Assembly (NCBI RefSeq): GCF_016907555.1
Contig: NZ_JAFBCE010000001.1
Span: forward strand, 1,674,001 to 1,738,000
Length of the DNA: 64,000 nt
Direction: 5' to 3'
DNA from: Microbacterium laevaniformans
Lineage (GTDB): Bacteria > Actinomycetota > Actinomycetes > Actinomycetales > Microbacteriaceae
In this document: positions 28,114-41,681 of the stretch, piece after piece
Layout: each line of letters starts with the position of its first letter
Position numbering within the stretch: the first letter of the stretch is position 1
The notes under the pieces: generated by a model
What the model saw: the letters and a program-made list of their open reading frames with translations, nothing else
What the model was told of the DNA's origin: nothing
Databases searched by the model: none
Made by a program: the position numbers and the translations under genes

Positions 28114-28127
28114 AAAACGGTGTGTTA

Positions 28128-33146
<5,019 letters not shown>

Positions 33147-33308
33147 ATGCATACACCATCGGGAAAACGACAATGCAGCGAGTTCGAAACTGACCAAAAG
33201 GATGCCATCACTGACAATCCATAATGCCGACACCAAAGTGCCGGACTTGATCCAAAGGAATCTCACCCCACCAAAAGGCAGGGACGAGGTAATTTGGCAT
33301 TTGACAAG

Positions 33309-33320
33309 TGCACGCTGTTG
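33309..33320 (-). repeat. 16S rRNA processing stalk, leader arm
   Basis: The leader RNA CAACAGCGUGCA is perfectly complementary to UGCACGCUGUUG in the spacer (31447-31458), so these arms bracket 16S. Confidence 0.7.
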
Positions 33321-33385
33321 AGTTCTCAAGGATCGGACGCTCCCGCAGCTCAGCCTTCCAGCCTCGCCCGCAGGGCAACTTCACA

Positions 33386-33413
33386 ATCTTATCCATCTCG
33401 CGCAGCTTGTCAA
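33386..33413 (-). promoter_or_regulatory. rRNA operon promoter, proximal
   Basis: TTGACA (33408-33413), a 16-nt spacer and TAAGAT (33386-33391). This is the strongest sigma-70-type promoter in the window, placed about 230 nt before 16S. Confidence 0.9.
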
Positions 33414-33595
33414 GTCGGCGCTTCGGGATCTCAGATCCACAGTGGCGACCGACGACGTCCTCCGCGAGAGGATTCCCATCCTAGACCAGAAGCCTTCTTC
33501 TCTCTACCGAGAGGTTCGGGACGGGATTACGTTCTCCACTTGAGGGGGCAAGACCTTCCGGCCCTTCGCTCTTCCCTGTGGGGCGAACAAGTAAT

Positions 33596-33624
33596 AACTT
33601 ACGCGCCACGACACCATCGAGCAA
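33596..33624 (-). promoter_or_regulatory. rRNA operon promoter, distal candidate
   Basis: TTGCTC (33619-33624), a 17-nt spacer and TAAGTT (33596-33601), about 210 nt upstream of the proximal promoter. Tandem promoters are usual for rRNA operons. Between the two I see no gene. Confidence 0.5.
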
Positions 33625-33701
33625 ATCACACCCGCGTCCCGGGCGTGTCGCGCTGCCAGGCTACCTGACCACCTCCTTCCTTCCGGCGAGATACTGCCTC
33701 C

Positions 33702-33842
33702 ATGCGCATGCTCCCCGATGCAGGCCCACGGTGCCCTCTGTGCGGCGACCGCCTCGGTTTCGAGATTCTGGACGACGAGCGATTCCTCGTCGCATGGTCG
33801 TGTGTGATCTGCGGCGCCATCCGCACGACGGAACCGCCGTAG
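33702..33842 (+). CDS. 46-aa zinc-ribbon-like protein
   Basis: Sequence features: MRMLPDAGPRCPLCGDRLGF, then FLVAWSCVICGAIRTTE. Two C-x2-C pairs 20 residues apart (Cys11/14 and Cys34/37) would hold one zinc, as in small rubredoxin-like ribbons. The ATG is 6 nt after GATACT, suggesting a leaderless mRNA. It is divergent from the rRNA operon. Family function is unknown to me. Confidence 0.65.
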   Translation: MRMLPDAGPRCPLCGDRLGFEILDDERFLVAWSCVICGAIRTTEPP

Positions 33843-33876
33843 CTCCGAGTCCTAGATGTACTTCCCCGGGAGGTTG

Positions 33877-34426
33877 TGAACGGGTGAGGTAGGCGAAGAC
33901 CTCCGGGCAGGATGTGGGTTACCACACTCGCATCCTGACCACGGAGGTCTTCGTGTCTCACGCTAACGCGCCTTTGACGCCGGTAGGGCGTCGTCGTCTT
34001 GCTGTCCTCGTCGTGGATCGGGGCTGGTCGTTGCGGCGGGCAGCGGAACGGTTCCAGTGCTCGCCCGCGACGGCGAAACGGTGGGTCGACCGGTATCGGG
34101 CCGGGCTGCCGTTGACGGACCGCAGCTTCAGGCCGCAGACCTCGCCGAACCGGCTCCCGCGGAAGACGGAACGGAGGATCGTGTCGTTGCGGTTCACCCG
34201 CCGGTGGGGTCCGCACCGGATCGCGTATCACCTGGGCCTTGCCCGCTCGACGGTCGGCCGGGTGCTGGCCAGGTATGGGATGCCGAAGCTCGTGAACATC
34301 GATCAGGCCACCGGGCTGCCAGTCCGCAAGCCGACGCCGAAGCGGTACGAGGTCGCAAGACCGGGCCAGCTGATCCACGTCGACATCAAGAAGCAAGGCC
34401 GGATCCCTGATGGCGGCGGCTGGCGC
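33877..34426 (+). mobile_element. Truncated IS481-family element
   Basis: The transposase frame from GTG 33953 (VSHANAPLTPVGRRRLAVLV) has the IS481 helix-turn-helix (GWSLRRAAERFQCSPATAKR), a second DNA-binding region and the first catalytic Asp in GQLIHVDIKK. It then loses similarity after IPDGGGWR at about 34426, so the rest of the DDE domain is gone. A strong hairpin with arms CGAAGACCTCCG (33892-33903) and CGGAGGTCTTCG (33943-33954) lies at its left side. The remnant is fused to an opposing MFS fragment. It cannot be active. Confidence 0.8.
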
Positions 34427-34429
34427 GCC

Positions 34430-34845
34430 TTCGCCGCCCACGGGCTGGAGCAGCATCAGGACGATCATCGCGATGAGGATGGCCGTCGTGCTCGCGCGCT
34501 CGGCATCCGACCCTCCGGCAGCGAACGCCGCCTCACGCGACACGGACGGCACCGTCACCGTGAACGTGTAGAACGCCGCCGTGCCACCCGACGTCATCAG
34601 CACGACCCACAACAACGGTCGCCAGCCGTCACGAAACAGATCCGCGAGCCCCGCCGCCGCAGGACGCGTTCGCTCGCTCGGCATCCGTCGGGCGAGAACC
34701 AACGTCATGACTCCCGCGAGCGCACCCAGCCCGAACGCGACCCGCCACCCCCACGCCGAAATCTTCGGGAGGACCCGCCGAGGAGCGCCCAGGTCACTCC
34801 CGCGCGCGGCTGACCGACATCGGGCGCCGGTGCGGCGGAGTTCAT
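34430..34845 (-). pseudogene. Deleted MHS-family MFS transporter remnant
   Basis: From an ATG at 34845 one frame reads MNSAAPAPDVGQPRAGVTWA, then LLGG, like the start of a metabolite:H+ symporter. Near 34770 a second frame takes over with LPKISAWGWRVAFGLGALAG and continues through two more membrane segments to VLMLLQPVGG at about 34440. The bulk of helices 1-5 is missing, and the 3' half is cut off where the IS481 remnant begins. The gene is dead at both ends. Confidence 0.7.
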
Positions 34846-34894
34846 GCGCTCACGACCGGCAGCGGCGGTGTCGTCGCAGTTGATCCGTCCCGGG

Positions 34895-35968
34895 TCAGAC
34901 GTTGAAGCGGAACTCCACGACGTCGCCGTCCTGCATGACGTAGTCCTTGCCCTCCAGGCGCGCCTTGCCCTTCGCGCGCGCTTCGGCGACAGACCCGAGC
35001 GCGACGAGGTCGTCGAACGAGATCACCTCGGCCTTGATGAAGCCCTTCTCGAAATCGGTGTGGATCACCCCGGCGGCCTGCGGCGCCTTCCACCCCTTGC
35101 CGATCGTCCACGCCCGCGCTTCCTTCGGACCCGCCGTCAAGTACGTCTGCAGCCCGAGCGTGTCGAAACCGATGCGCGCCAGCTGGTCGAGGCCCGACTC
35201 GTCCTGCCCGGTGGAGGCAAGCAGCTCCGCCGCCTCGTCGGGGTCGAGATCGATCAGCTCCGACTCGATCTTCGCGTCGAGGAACACCGCCTTCGCCGGC
35301 GCGACGAGCGCGGCCAGCTCGGCCTTGCGGGCGGCATCCGTCAACACCGCCTCATCGACGTTGAAGACGAAGATGAACGGCTTCGCGGTGAGCAGGCCCA
35401 GCTCCTTGATAGGGGCGAGGTCGATCCCGGATGCCGAGAGCAGCACGCCGCGCTGCAGTGCGTCACGCGCCGCGACGGCGGCTTCGAGAACGGCCGGGTC
35501 GAGCTTCTTGCCGCGCACTTCCTTCTCGTAGCGGACGATCGCCTTCTCGAGCGTCTCGAGGTCGGCGAGCTGGAGCTCGGCGTTGATGGTCTCCATGTCG
35601 GATGCCGGGTCGACCTTGCCGTCCACGTGCACCACGTCGGAGTCCGCGAAGCCGCGCACCACCTGTGCGATGGCATCGGCTTCACGAATGTTCGCCAGGA
35701 ACTTGTTTCCCAAGCCCTCGCCCTCGCTCGCGCCGCGCACGATGCCCGCGATGTCGACGAACGAGACGGCGGCCGGAAGGGTGCGCTCGCTGCCGAAGAC
35801 CTCAGCGAGCTTGTCCAGCCGCGGATCGGGAAGGTTCACTACTCCGACGTTCGGCTCGATCGTCGCGAACGGATAGTTCGCAGCGAGCACCTGGTTCTTC
35901 GTCAGTGCGTTGAACAGAGTCGACTTGCCGACATTGGGAAGACCCACGATTCCGATGGTAAGAGCCAC
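34895..35968 (-). CDS. ychF: Redox-regulated ribosome-associated ATPase YchF/Ola1
   Basis: P-loop NTPase of the Obg/HflX superfamily that prefers ATP and binds ribosomes. Walker A is GLPNVGKST (residues 8-16), G3 is DIAG, and the C-terminal TGS domain ends the protein (YVMQDGDVVEFRFNV). The NKxD motif is altered (FVFNVDEA), as is typical of YchF. The GTG at 35968 gives 357 aa, the family length; the open frame to 36070 is not used. TAGACT lies 8 nt before the GTG. Confidence 0.95.
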   Translation of the reverse strand: MALTIGIVGLPNVGKSTLFNALTKNQVLAANYPFATIEPNVGVVNLPDPRLDKLAEVFGSERTLPAAVSFVDIAGIVRGASEGEGLGNKFLANIREADAIAQVVRGFADSDVVHVDGKVDPASDMETINAELQLADLETLEKAIVRYEKEVRGKKLDPAVLEAAVAARDALQRGVLLSASGIDLAPIKELGLLTAKPFIFVFNVDEAVLTDAARKAELAALVAPAKAVFLDAKIESELIDLDPDEAAELLASTGQDESGLDQLARIGFDTLGLQTYLTAGPKEARAWTIGKGWKAPQAAGVIHTDFEKGFIKAEVISFDDLVALGSVAEARAKGKARLEGKDYVMQDGDVVEFRFNV

Positions 35969-36046
35969 GGGGGTCAAGTCTACGGGGCTGAGCACACCCT
36001 CCTCTCCCGCGCCGCCCTGGTTCGTCACCACATCAGACTCCCGAGT

Positions 36047-36065
36047 AAAGTAAGGGTTACCTATC
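36047..36065. promoter_or_regulatory. Possible IdeR/DtxR iron box
   Basis: TAAAGTAAGGGTTACCTAT matches the 19-bp DtxR/IdeR consensus TTAGGTTAGSCTAACCTAA at about 12 positions, best in the right half (TACCTA). It lies 19 nt upstream of the iron-binding lipoprotein gene, which makes iron repression plausible. Confidence 0.5.
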
Positions 36066-36084
36066 TTCAAAAGAGAGTGCCGTT

Positions 36085-37143
36085 ATGCCTGTGACTGTCC
36101 CTCGCCGCCTCGCGGCGGCATCCGTTCTCGTCATCGCCGCGCTGGGTCTGTCCGCCTGCGCGGGTTCCACCGCGCCCGGCGCGTCCTCCTCCACGGATTC
36201 GTCCAGCCTCAGCGGCACGTCGATCACCGTCTACAACGCGCAGCACGAAGAACTCACCCAAGCGTGGGCGGACGCCTTCACGAAGAAGACCGGCATCGAG
36301 GTGGTTCTGCGTAACGGCAGCGACTCCGAGCTCGGAAACCAGATCGTTCAGGAGGGGTCCGCCTCACCGGCCGACGTCTTCCTCACCGAGAACTCCCCCG
36401 CCATGTCCCTCGTCGAGAACGCGGGGCTGCTCGCCCCGGTCGACGCCGCGACGCTGGCAAACGTCCCCACGCAGTACCGCCCCGCCAGTGGCGATTGGAC
36501 AGGGATCGCAGCACGGTCGACGGTGATGGTCTACAACCCGTCACTCATCTCCTCAGACCAGCTGCCGACATCGATCATGGACTTGCAGAAGCCGGAGTGG
36601 AAGGGACGGTGGGCGGCGTCGCCCACCGGAGCGGACTTCCAGGCGATCGTCTCCGCCATCCTGCAGGAGAAGGGCGAGGACGCGACGACCGCGTGGCTCA
36701 CCGCCATGAAAGAGAACGCCTCTGCGTACAAGGGCAACAGCACCGTCATGAAGGCCGTCAACGCCGGCGAGATCCCGCTCGGCGTGATCTACCACTATTA
36801 CTGGTTCATCGATCAGTCCAAGACGAAGGAGAACAGCGCCAACACGAAACTGGCCTACTTCGGCCCCCAGGACCCGGGGGCGTTCGTCAGCGTTTCGGGC
36901 GGAGGAGTGCTCGCCTCGAGCAAGGACGCCGCCGCCGCGCAGCAGTTCCTCGCCTTCATCACCGGCCCGGACGGACAGCAGGTTCTCCGCGACGGCACGA
37001 GCTTCGAGTATGCGATCGGCAGCGACGTCGCCTCCAACCCGGCTATGCCGCCGCTGAGCTCTCTGCAGCCGCCGGCGATCGACCCCTCGACGCTGAACAG
37101 CAAGAAGGTCACCGACCTCATGACGGCCGCGGGGCTGATCTGA
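36085..37143 (+). CDS. Iron(III) ABC transporter substrate-binding lipoprotein, FbpA type
   Basis: A 352-aa extracytoplasmic binding protein. The signal peptide ends in lipobox LSAC with Cys25. The mature part has the FbpA-like start ITVYNAQHEELTQAWADAFT and the conserved ARSTVMVYNP and IYHYYW segments; the Tyr-rich stretch is where ferric ion is bound in the family. First gene of an importer operon with the permease and ATPase genes directly downstream. Iron is the likely but unproven substrate. Confidence 0.88.
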   Translation: MPVTVPRRLAAASVLVIAALGLSACAGSTAPGASSSTDSSSLSGTSITVYNAQHEELTQAWADAFTKKTGIEVVLRNGSDSELGNQIVQEGSASPADVFLTENSPAMSLVENAGLLAPVDAATLANVPTQYRPASGDWTGIAARSTVMVYNPSLISSDQLPTSIMDLQKPEWKGRWAASPTGADFQAIVSAILQEKGEDATTAWLTAMKENASAYKGNSTVMKAVNAGEIPLGVIYHYYWFIDQSKTKENSANTKLAYFGPQDPGAFVSVSGGGVLASSKDAAAAQQFLAFITGPDGQQVLRDGTSFEYAIGSDVASNPAMPPLSSLQPPAIDPSTLNSKKVTDLMTAAGLI

Positions 37144-37181
37144 GCCTCGCCACCGCCGACCGCCCTGCGGTCAGCCCACCC

Positions 37182-38711
37182 GTGCAGCGGCACCGCGTGC
37201 TCACCACGCCGGTGCCGCTGCTGGCGCTCGCCGTCATCGCGGCGGCGCTGCTGCTCGTCCCCGTCGGCTTCGTCGTGTGGGTCGCCATCTCGGAGGGCTG
37301 GTCGCAGCTGAGCACCCAGGTGTTCCGCCCCCGGGTCGGCGAGCTGCTCGCCAACACCCTCGGTCTGCTCGTTCTCGCCGCGCCGCTGTGCGTCGCGGTG
37401 GGCGTCGGCGCGGCCTGGGCCGTGGAACGCACGGCCCTGCCCGGCCGGAAGATCTGGGCGATCGCGCTCGCCTCCCCGTTGGCGATGCCCGCCTTCGTCG
37501 GCGGATACGGCTGGATCTCCGCCGTGCCCTCTCTTCAGGGACTCGGCGGTGGAGTGCTGATCGCGGTCGGCGCCTACTATCCGCTCGTCTACCTCCCGGC
37601 CCTGGCCACGCTGCGACGCCTCGATCCGGCGCTCGAGGAGTCGGCCCGCTCGCTCGGACTCAGTCCGCTCGCAACCTTCTGGCGGGTCGTCCTCCCCCAA
37701 CTGCGCGTGGCGATCCTCGGCGGCGGACTCGTCGTCGCGCTCCACCTGCTCGCCGAGTACGGCGCCTTCGCGCTGCTGCGCTTCGACACCTTCACCACGG
37801 CGATCGTCAGCCAGTTCCAGTCCAGCTTCGCCGGCCCCGCAGCCAACGCGCTCGGCGTCGTCCTCGCGGCCCTCTGCCTCGTGCTGCTCGTCGGTGAAGC
37901 GAGCGCTCGCGGTCGGCTGCGGTACGCGCGGATCGGACGCGGCGCCGCGCGGCCCGCCGTCCCCTACCGGCTGGGTCGGGCGGCGATCCCCGTCACGGCG
38001 GCGCTCAGCGGCATCCTGATCCTCGCCGTCGGCATTCCCGGCGCGAGCCTGCTGCGGTGGGCGCTGCGCCCCGAGGGCTGGCAGAGCATCCATCTGCTGC
38101 CGGCACTCACCCAGACCCTTCTGCTGTCGGGCGGCGGAGCGCTCGCCGCGACCGTCGTCGCCCTCCCCTGCGCCTGGTTGAGCGTGCGGCACCCCAGCCG
38201 CCTCGCCCGCGGCATCGAGGGCGCGATGTACCTGGCCAGCAGCCTGCCGACGATCATCGTCGCGCTCGCGCTGGTCACGGTGACTCTTCGCGTCGTGCCC
38301 GGGCTGTACCAGACTCCCGCAACCGTCATCGCGGCCTACGTCATCGTGTTCCTCCCCCGTGCACTGGTGAGCCTCCGCAGCGGCTTGGCGCAGGTGCCCC
38401 CGCGCCTCGAGGAAGCAGCGCAGACCCTCGGCCGCACGCGGTTCGCGGCGACGGTCGAGGTGACGGCGCCGCTGATGGCATCGTCGTTCGGTGCGGCGTT
38501 GGCCCTCGTGGGCCTCGGCTGCGCGAACGAGCTGACGGCGACCCTCCTGCTGGCACCCAGCGGAACGCGCACCCTCGCCACCCAGTTCTGGTCGGAGACC
38601 TCGAACGCCGACTTCGTCGCCGGTGCCCCGTATGCGATCATGCTCATCGTGCTGTCGGTCCCGAGCGTCGCCCTCCTTCTCGCCGATGCCCGACGGCGGA
38701 GCGATCGATGA
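37182..38711 (+). CDS. Iron(III) ABC transporter permease, FbpB type (two fused permease domains)
   Basis: A roughly 509-aa permease with about 12 membrane segments and two EAA loops: LEESARSLGLSPLATFWRVV in the first half and LEEAAQTLGRTRFAATVEV in the second. This duplicated layout is typical of FbpB. The start is uncertain: GTG 37182 (used here), GTG 37197, or a CTG at 37140 that overlaps the fbpA stop. The first membrane segment begins at VPLLALAVIAAALLLV, so all choices keep the core. It overlaps the ATPase gene by four bases. Confidence 0.87.
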   Translation: MQRHRVLTTPVPLLALAVIAAALLLVPVGFVVWVAISEGWSQLSTQVFRPRVGELLANTLGLLVLAAPLCVAVGVGAAWAVERTALPGRKIWAIALASPLAMPAFVGGYGWISAVPSLQGLGGGVLIAVGAYYPLVYLPALATLRRLDPALEESARSLGLSPLATFWRVVLPQLRVAILGGGLVVALHLLAEYGAFALLRFDTFTTAIVSQFQSSFAGPAANALGVVLAALCLVLLVGEASARGRLRYARIGRGAARPAVPYRLGRAAIPVTAALSGILILAVGIPGASLLRWALRPEGWQSIHLLPALTQTLLLSGGGALAATVVALPCAWLSVRHPSRLARGIEGAMYLASSLPTIIVALALVTVTLRVVPGLYQTPATVIAAYVIVFLPRALVSLRSGLAQVPPRLEEAAQTLGRTRFAATVEVTAPLMASSFGAALALVGLGCANELTATLLLAPSGTRTLATQFWSETSNADFVAGAPYAIMLIVLSVPSVALLLADARRRSDR

Positions 38712-39754
38712 CCTCGTTGACGGTCACGGATGCCGGTGTGCGCCTCGGTGGGGATCTCGTACTCGCCGGCGTGCACCTGTCCGTCCCCGACGGGGAGAGA
38801 CTCGCGATCGTGGGCCCGTCGGGAAGCGGCAAGTCCACACTGCTGCGCGCGATCGCCGGGTTCGAGCGCATCGCGGCCGGCGAGATCCGTCTGGGCGACG
38901 AGGTCGCCGCCACGGCGACACGCCACCTGTCCCCGCATCGGCGACGGATCGGCTACGTCGCGCAGGACGGCGCTCTCTTCCCGCACCTCACCGCACGACG
39001 CAACATCGCCTTCGGGCTCCGGGGCTCAGCGAGCGGCGAGCGCGCCGGTGCGGTCGCGGCCGCCGCAGCGCTCGCCGGCATCGAGCCCGAGCTCCTCGAG
39101 CGCTATCCCCACGAGATCTCCGGGGGTCAGCAGCAGCGCGTCTCTCTCGCTCGCGCTCTCGCCCCGCACCCGCGCGTGCTTCTGCTCGACGAGCCCTTCA
39201 GCGCGCTCGACACCGAACTGCGCGCGCAGGTGCGCACACAGGTCGTCGATGCGCTGACGCGGGCGCAGGTCACGAGCGTCCTCGTGACCCACGACCCCGA
39301 AGAGGCACTCGCCTTCGGGCACTCCGTCGCCGTCCTCGACGACGGACGGCTGCAGCAGGCCGGTGTGTGCGCGGACGTGTTCTCGCGTCCTGTCTCCGCA
39401 TCCGTGGCGCGTCTGCTCGGCGACACGGTCCTGCTTGCGGGCGCGAAGACCGCGACCGGTGGGTTCCGCTGCCCGCTCGGCACGCTCACCGTGGATGCCG
39501 ACTTCTCCGACGGCGCCTCGACGAGCGTCGCCATGGTGCGCCCGACACAGCTCAGGCTGACGACGGATGCCGGGGCGGCGCCTGCCCGTGTGATCGCCAT
39601 CGCGGTCGTGGGCGCGACGGCCACCGCCACGATCGCCTGTGCCGACGGCACCACGGTCGGCGTGCCGCTGCGCGCCGTCGGGTCGCCGCTGCCCGCCGTC
39701 GGCGACCACGTCCGGATCACCGTCGACGGCGGCACCGTCGTCTACGCGGCTTGA
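38708..39754 (+). CDS. Iron(III) ABC transporter ATP-binding protein, FbpC type
   Basis: A 348-aa ATPase. Walker A is GPSGSGKSTLL (about residues 36-46), the Q-loop YVAQDGALFPHL, signature ISGGQQQRVSLARAL, Walker B VLLLDEPFSALD and H-loop LVTHDPEEAL. A C-terminal TOBE-like domain (RVIAIAVVGATATATIACAD) follows. The ATG overlaps the permease stop (ATGA). Drives the FbpA/FbpB importer. Confidence 0.92.
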   Translation: MTSLTVTDAGVRLGGDLVLAGVHLSVPDGERLAIVGPSGSGKSTLLRAIAGFERIAAGEIRLGDEVAATATRHLSPHRRRIGYVAQDGALFPHLTARRNIAFGLRGSASGERAGAVAAAAALAGIEPELLERYPHEISGGQQQRVSLARALAPHPRVLLLDEPFSALDTELRAQVRTQVVDALTRAQVTSVLVTHDPEEALAFGHSVAVLDDGRLQQAGVCADVFSRPVSASVARLLGDTVLLAGAKTATGGFRCPLGTLTVDADFSDGASTSVAMVRPTQLRLTTDAGAAPARVIAIAVVGATATATIACADGTTVGVPLRAVGSPLPAVGDHVRITVDGGTVVYAA

Positions 39755-39778
39755 CACCTCGGCGCGGCGTCCGCCCGC

Positions 39779-40397
39779 TCATCGGCGGATGCTGCGGAAC
39801 GCCTCGGTGCGATACGGCAGGTCGACGATCTCGACCCCGTCCTCACCCCGGTGACACGACGCGGCGAAGAGCTCCTCGACCTCGGCGAGGATGCGGTCCC
39901 GCTCCGAGGGCGTGGCGGTGATGACGTAACTGCGCGAGCGCACCATGGCCGCGAGCTCTGACCGCGTCAGTCGTCGCGACCATCGCCAGCTCTCATGCTC
40001 GAGCGCGCCGAACGGTGCGGCGACGGCCGGCCCCGCGCCGGACAGAAGCTCTTCAGCGTGACTGCCCTTCATGATGACCCAACACGACGGCGTCGACGCT
40101 CTCATCGCGAAGCTTCATGCGTTCGGCGGAGTCGATCAGCGTCTCCACGGCCGGAAGGGCCTCTCTCAGGGCGGCGAGCATCGCGGCATCCGGTTCCACG
40201 GCGATCACGTCGGAACCCGCATCGAGCAGCGCGGCGGTGAGCTTTCCGGTACCCGCCCCGACATCCGCGACACGCGGATGTTGACCGGCCGGAGCCAGTA
40301 ACCACTCCACGGCCGCCGCTGGGTACGACGGCCGGCCCGCCTGGTACTCCCACGCCGCCGAACCGAAGCTGACAGCCATCTCGTCGCGTGTCGCCAT
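39779..40397 (-). pseudogene. SAM-dependent methyltransferase with internal deletion and frameshift
   Basis: The 5' part (ATG 40397) has the class I SAM-binding motif VADVGAGTGKLTAALLDAG and DSVDAVVLG-like motif II, then shifts frame near 40070 and stops at 40053. The 3' part (from about 40072 in another frame, IMKGSHAEELL) continues with the family C-terminus to 39779. The normal segment between, with the HWVD and LRPGG-type motifs of this family, is absent; roughly 40 codons appear to be lost. The ATG is 6 nt after TAGGGT. Confidence 0.8.
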
Positions 40398-40413
40398 GGG
40401 CCGACCCTACGCC

Positions 40414-40427
40414 TGCAACCTGTTGCA
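40414..40427. promoter_or_regulatory. Palindrome between the methyltransferase remnant and adhP
   Basis: TGCAAC-CT-GTTGCA is a perfect 6+2+6 palindrome in the 87-bp divergent region, with a further GCAACC copy on its right side. It could be a repressor site for adhP or for the former methyltransferase. Regulator unknown. Confidence 0.45.
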
Positions 40428-40484
40428 ACCTCGACGTTCCTACCGTCGAGACATCTGGCGGAACGGCTCCGCCGAGAGGAAGTG

Positions 40485-41558
40485 ATGTCAATGACGACTC
40501 TGACCGACACCCCTGATGCCGCCGCGACCGAGGCGATCGCCACGACCATGCGCGCCGCGGTGGTCACCGCGCCCGGCGAGCCGCTGATCGTCTCCGACGT
40601 GCCGGTCCCGCGCCCTGGTCCCGGCCAGGCACTCGTGCGCGTGATCACCAGCGGCGTCTGCCACACCGACCTTCACGCGGCGCGCGGCGATTGGCCGGTC
40701 GCCCCGAAGGCCGATCTCATCCCCGGACACGAAGGCTACGGCGAGGTCGTCGCGCTCGGTCCCGGCGTGACGACGCTCACCGTCGGCCAGAAGGTCGGCA
40801 ATGCCTGGCTGTGGTCGGCGTGCGGAACGTGCGAGTACTGCCGCACCGGATGGGAGACGCTGTGCCCCGCGCAGCACAACGGCGGATACTCGGTGGACGG
40901 GAGCTTCGGCGAGTTCATGCTCGTCGATGAGAAGTACGCCGCGCGGATCCCCGACGGCGCCGACCCGGTCGAGGTCGCCCCGATCCTCTGCGCCGGGGTC
41001 ACGGTGTACAAGGGGCTGAAGATGACCGGCGTGCGACCGGGCGAGTGGGTGACCATCTCGGGCATCGGCGGGCTCGGCCACATCGCGGTGCAATACGCGC
41101 GGGCGATGGGCATGCGGGTTGCCGCCGTGGATGTCGACGACGCCAAGCTGGAACTCGCTCGCCGCCACGGCGCGGAGGTCACGGTCAACGCCGCGCAGGC
41201 CGATCCCGGCGCCGCCATCTCGGAGCACACGGGAGGAACGCACGGCGTCCTCGTCACCGCGGTGCATCCCAAAGCCTTCGACCAGGCGCTCAGCGTCGTG
41301 CGGCGGGGAGCCACCATCGTCTTCAACGGCCTGCCGCCCGGGACCTTCGACGCCGACATCTTCGACATCGTCCTGCGCGCGATCACGATCCGCGGATCGA
41401 TCGTCGGCACGCGCCAGGACATGATCGAAGCGCTCGACTTCTATGCCCGCGGTCAGATCCACCCCACCGTGCACGTGGAGAGCCTCGAGGACGTCAACGA
41501 CATCTTCGAGCGGATGGAGAAGGGCCAGATCGACGGTCGGATCGTCATGCGCTACTGA
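40485..41558 (+). CDS. adhP: Zinc-dependent alcohol dehydrogenase, AdhP type
   Basis: NAD-dependent medium-chain alcohol dehydrogenase that interconverts primary alcohols and aldehydes. Catalytic zinc ligands are in SGVCHTDLHAARGDW and GHEGYGEV; structural zinc is bound by the four cysteines of CGTCEYCRTGWETLC. The NAD-binding Rossmann motif is GIGGLGHIAVQYA. GAGAGGAAG precedes the start; the ATG at 40485 or the one at 40491 may be used. Followed by a terminator. Confidence 0.93.
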   Translation: MSMTTLTDTPDAAATEAIATTMRAAVVTAPGEPLIVSDVPVPRPGPGQALVRVITSGVCHTDLHAARGDWPVAPKADLIPGHEGYGEVVALGPGVTTLTVGQKVGNAWLWSACGTCEYCRTGWETLCPAQHNGGYSVDGSFGEFMLVDEKYAARIPDGADPVEVAPILCAGVTVYKGLKMTGVRPGEWVTISGIGGLGHIAVQYARAMGMRVAAVDVDDAKLELARRHGAEVTVNAAQADPGAAISEHTGGTHGVLVTAVHPKAFDQALSVVRRGATIVFNGLPPGTFDADIFDIVLRAITIRGSIVGTRQDMIEALDFYARGQIHPTVHVESLEDVNDIFERMEKGQIDGRIVMRY

Positions 41559-41573
41559 CCCGGGCACGACGGC

Positions 41574-41610
41574 CGGCGGGGAGCGAACGCAGCAGGTTCG
41601 CTCCCCGCCG
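41574..41610 (+). terminator. Terminator after adhP
   Basis: Perfect 15-bp stem (CGGCGGGGAGCGAAC / GTTCGCTCCCCGCCG) with a 7-nt loop, 15 nt after the adhP stop. No U-tract. Confidence 0.85.
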
Positions 41611-41681
41611 TGCGCCGGGGTCCGCAGTGCGCTCCCCCGGCGCGCCTGCCGATGCCACGTGGCCTCGACGCGCACAGTTGA

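Noticed and set aside
33953..34813. Full-length 299-aa transposase-like protein
   Set aside because: Similarity to IS481 stops near 34426; the rest is an antisense frame of the MFS remnant.
39779..40105. Independent 108-aa gene
   Set aside because: It is the C-terminal part of the interrupted methyltransferase; its apparent N-terminus is the wrong frame of the upstream part.
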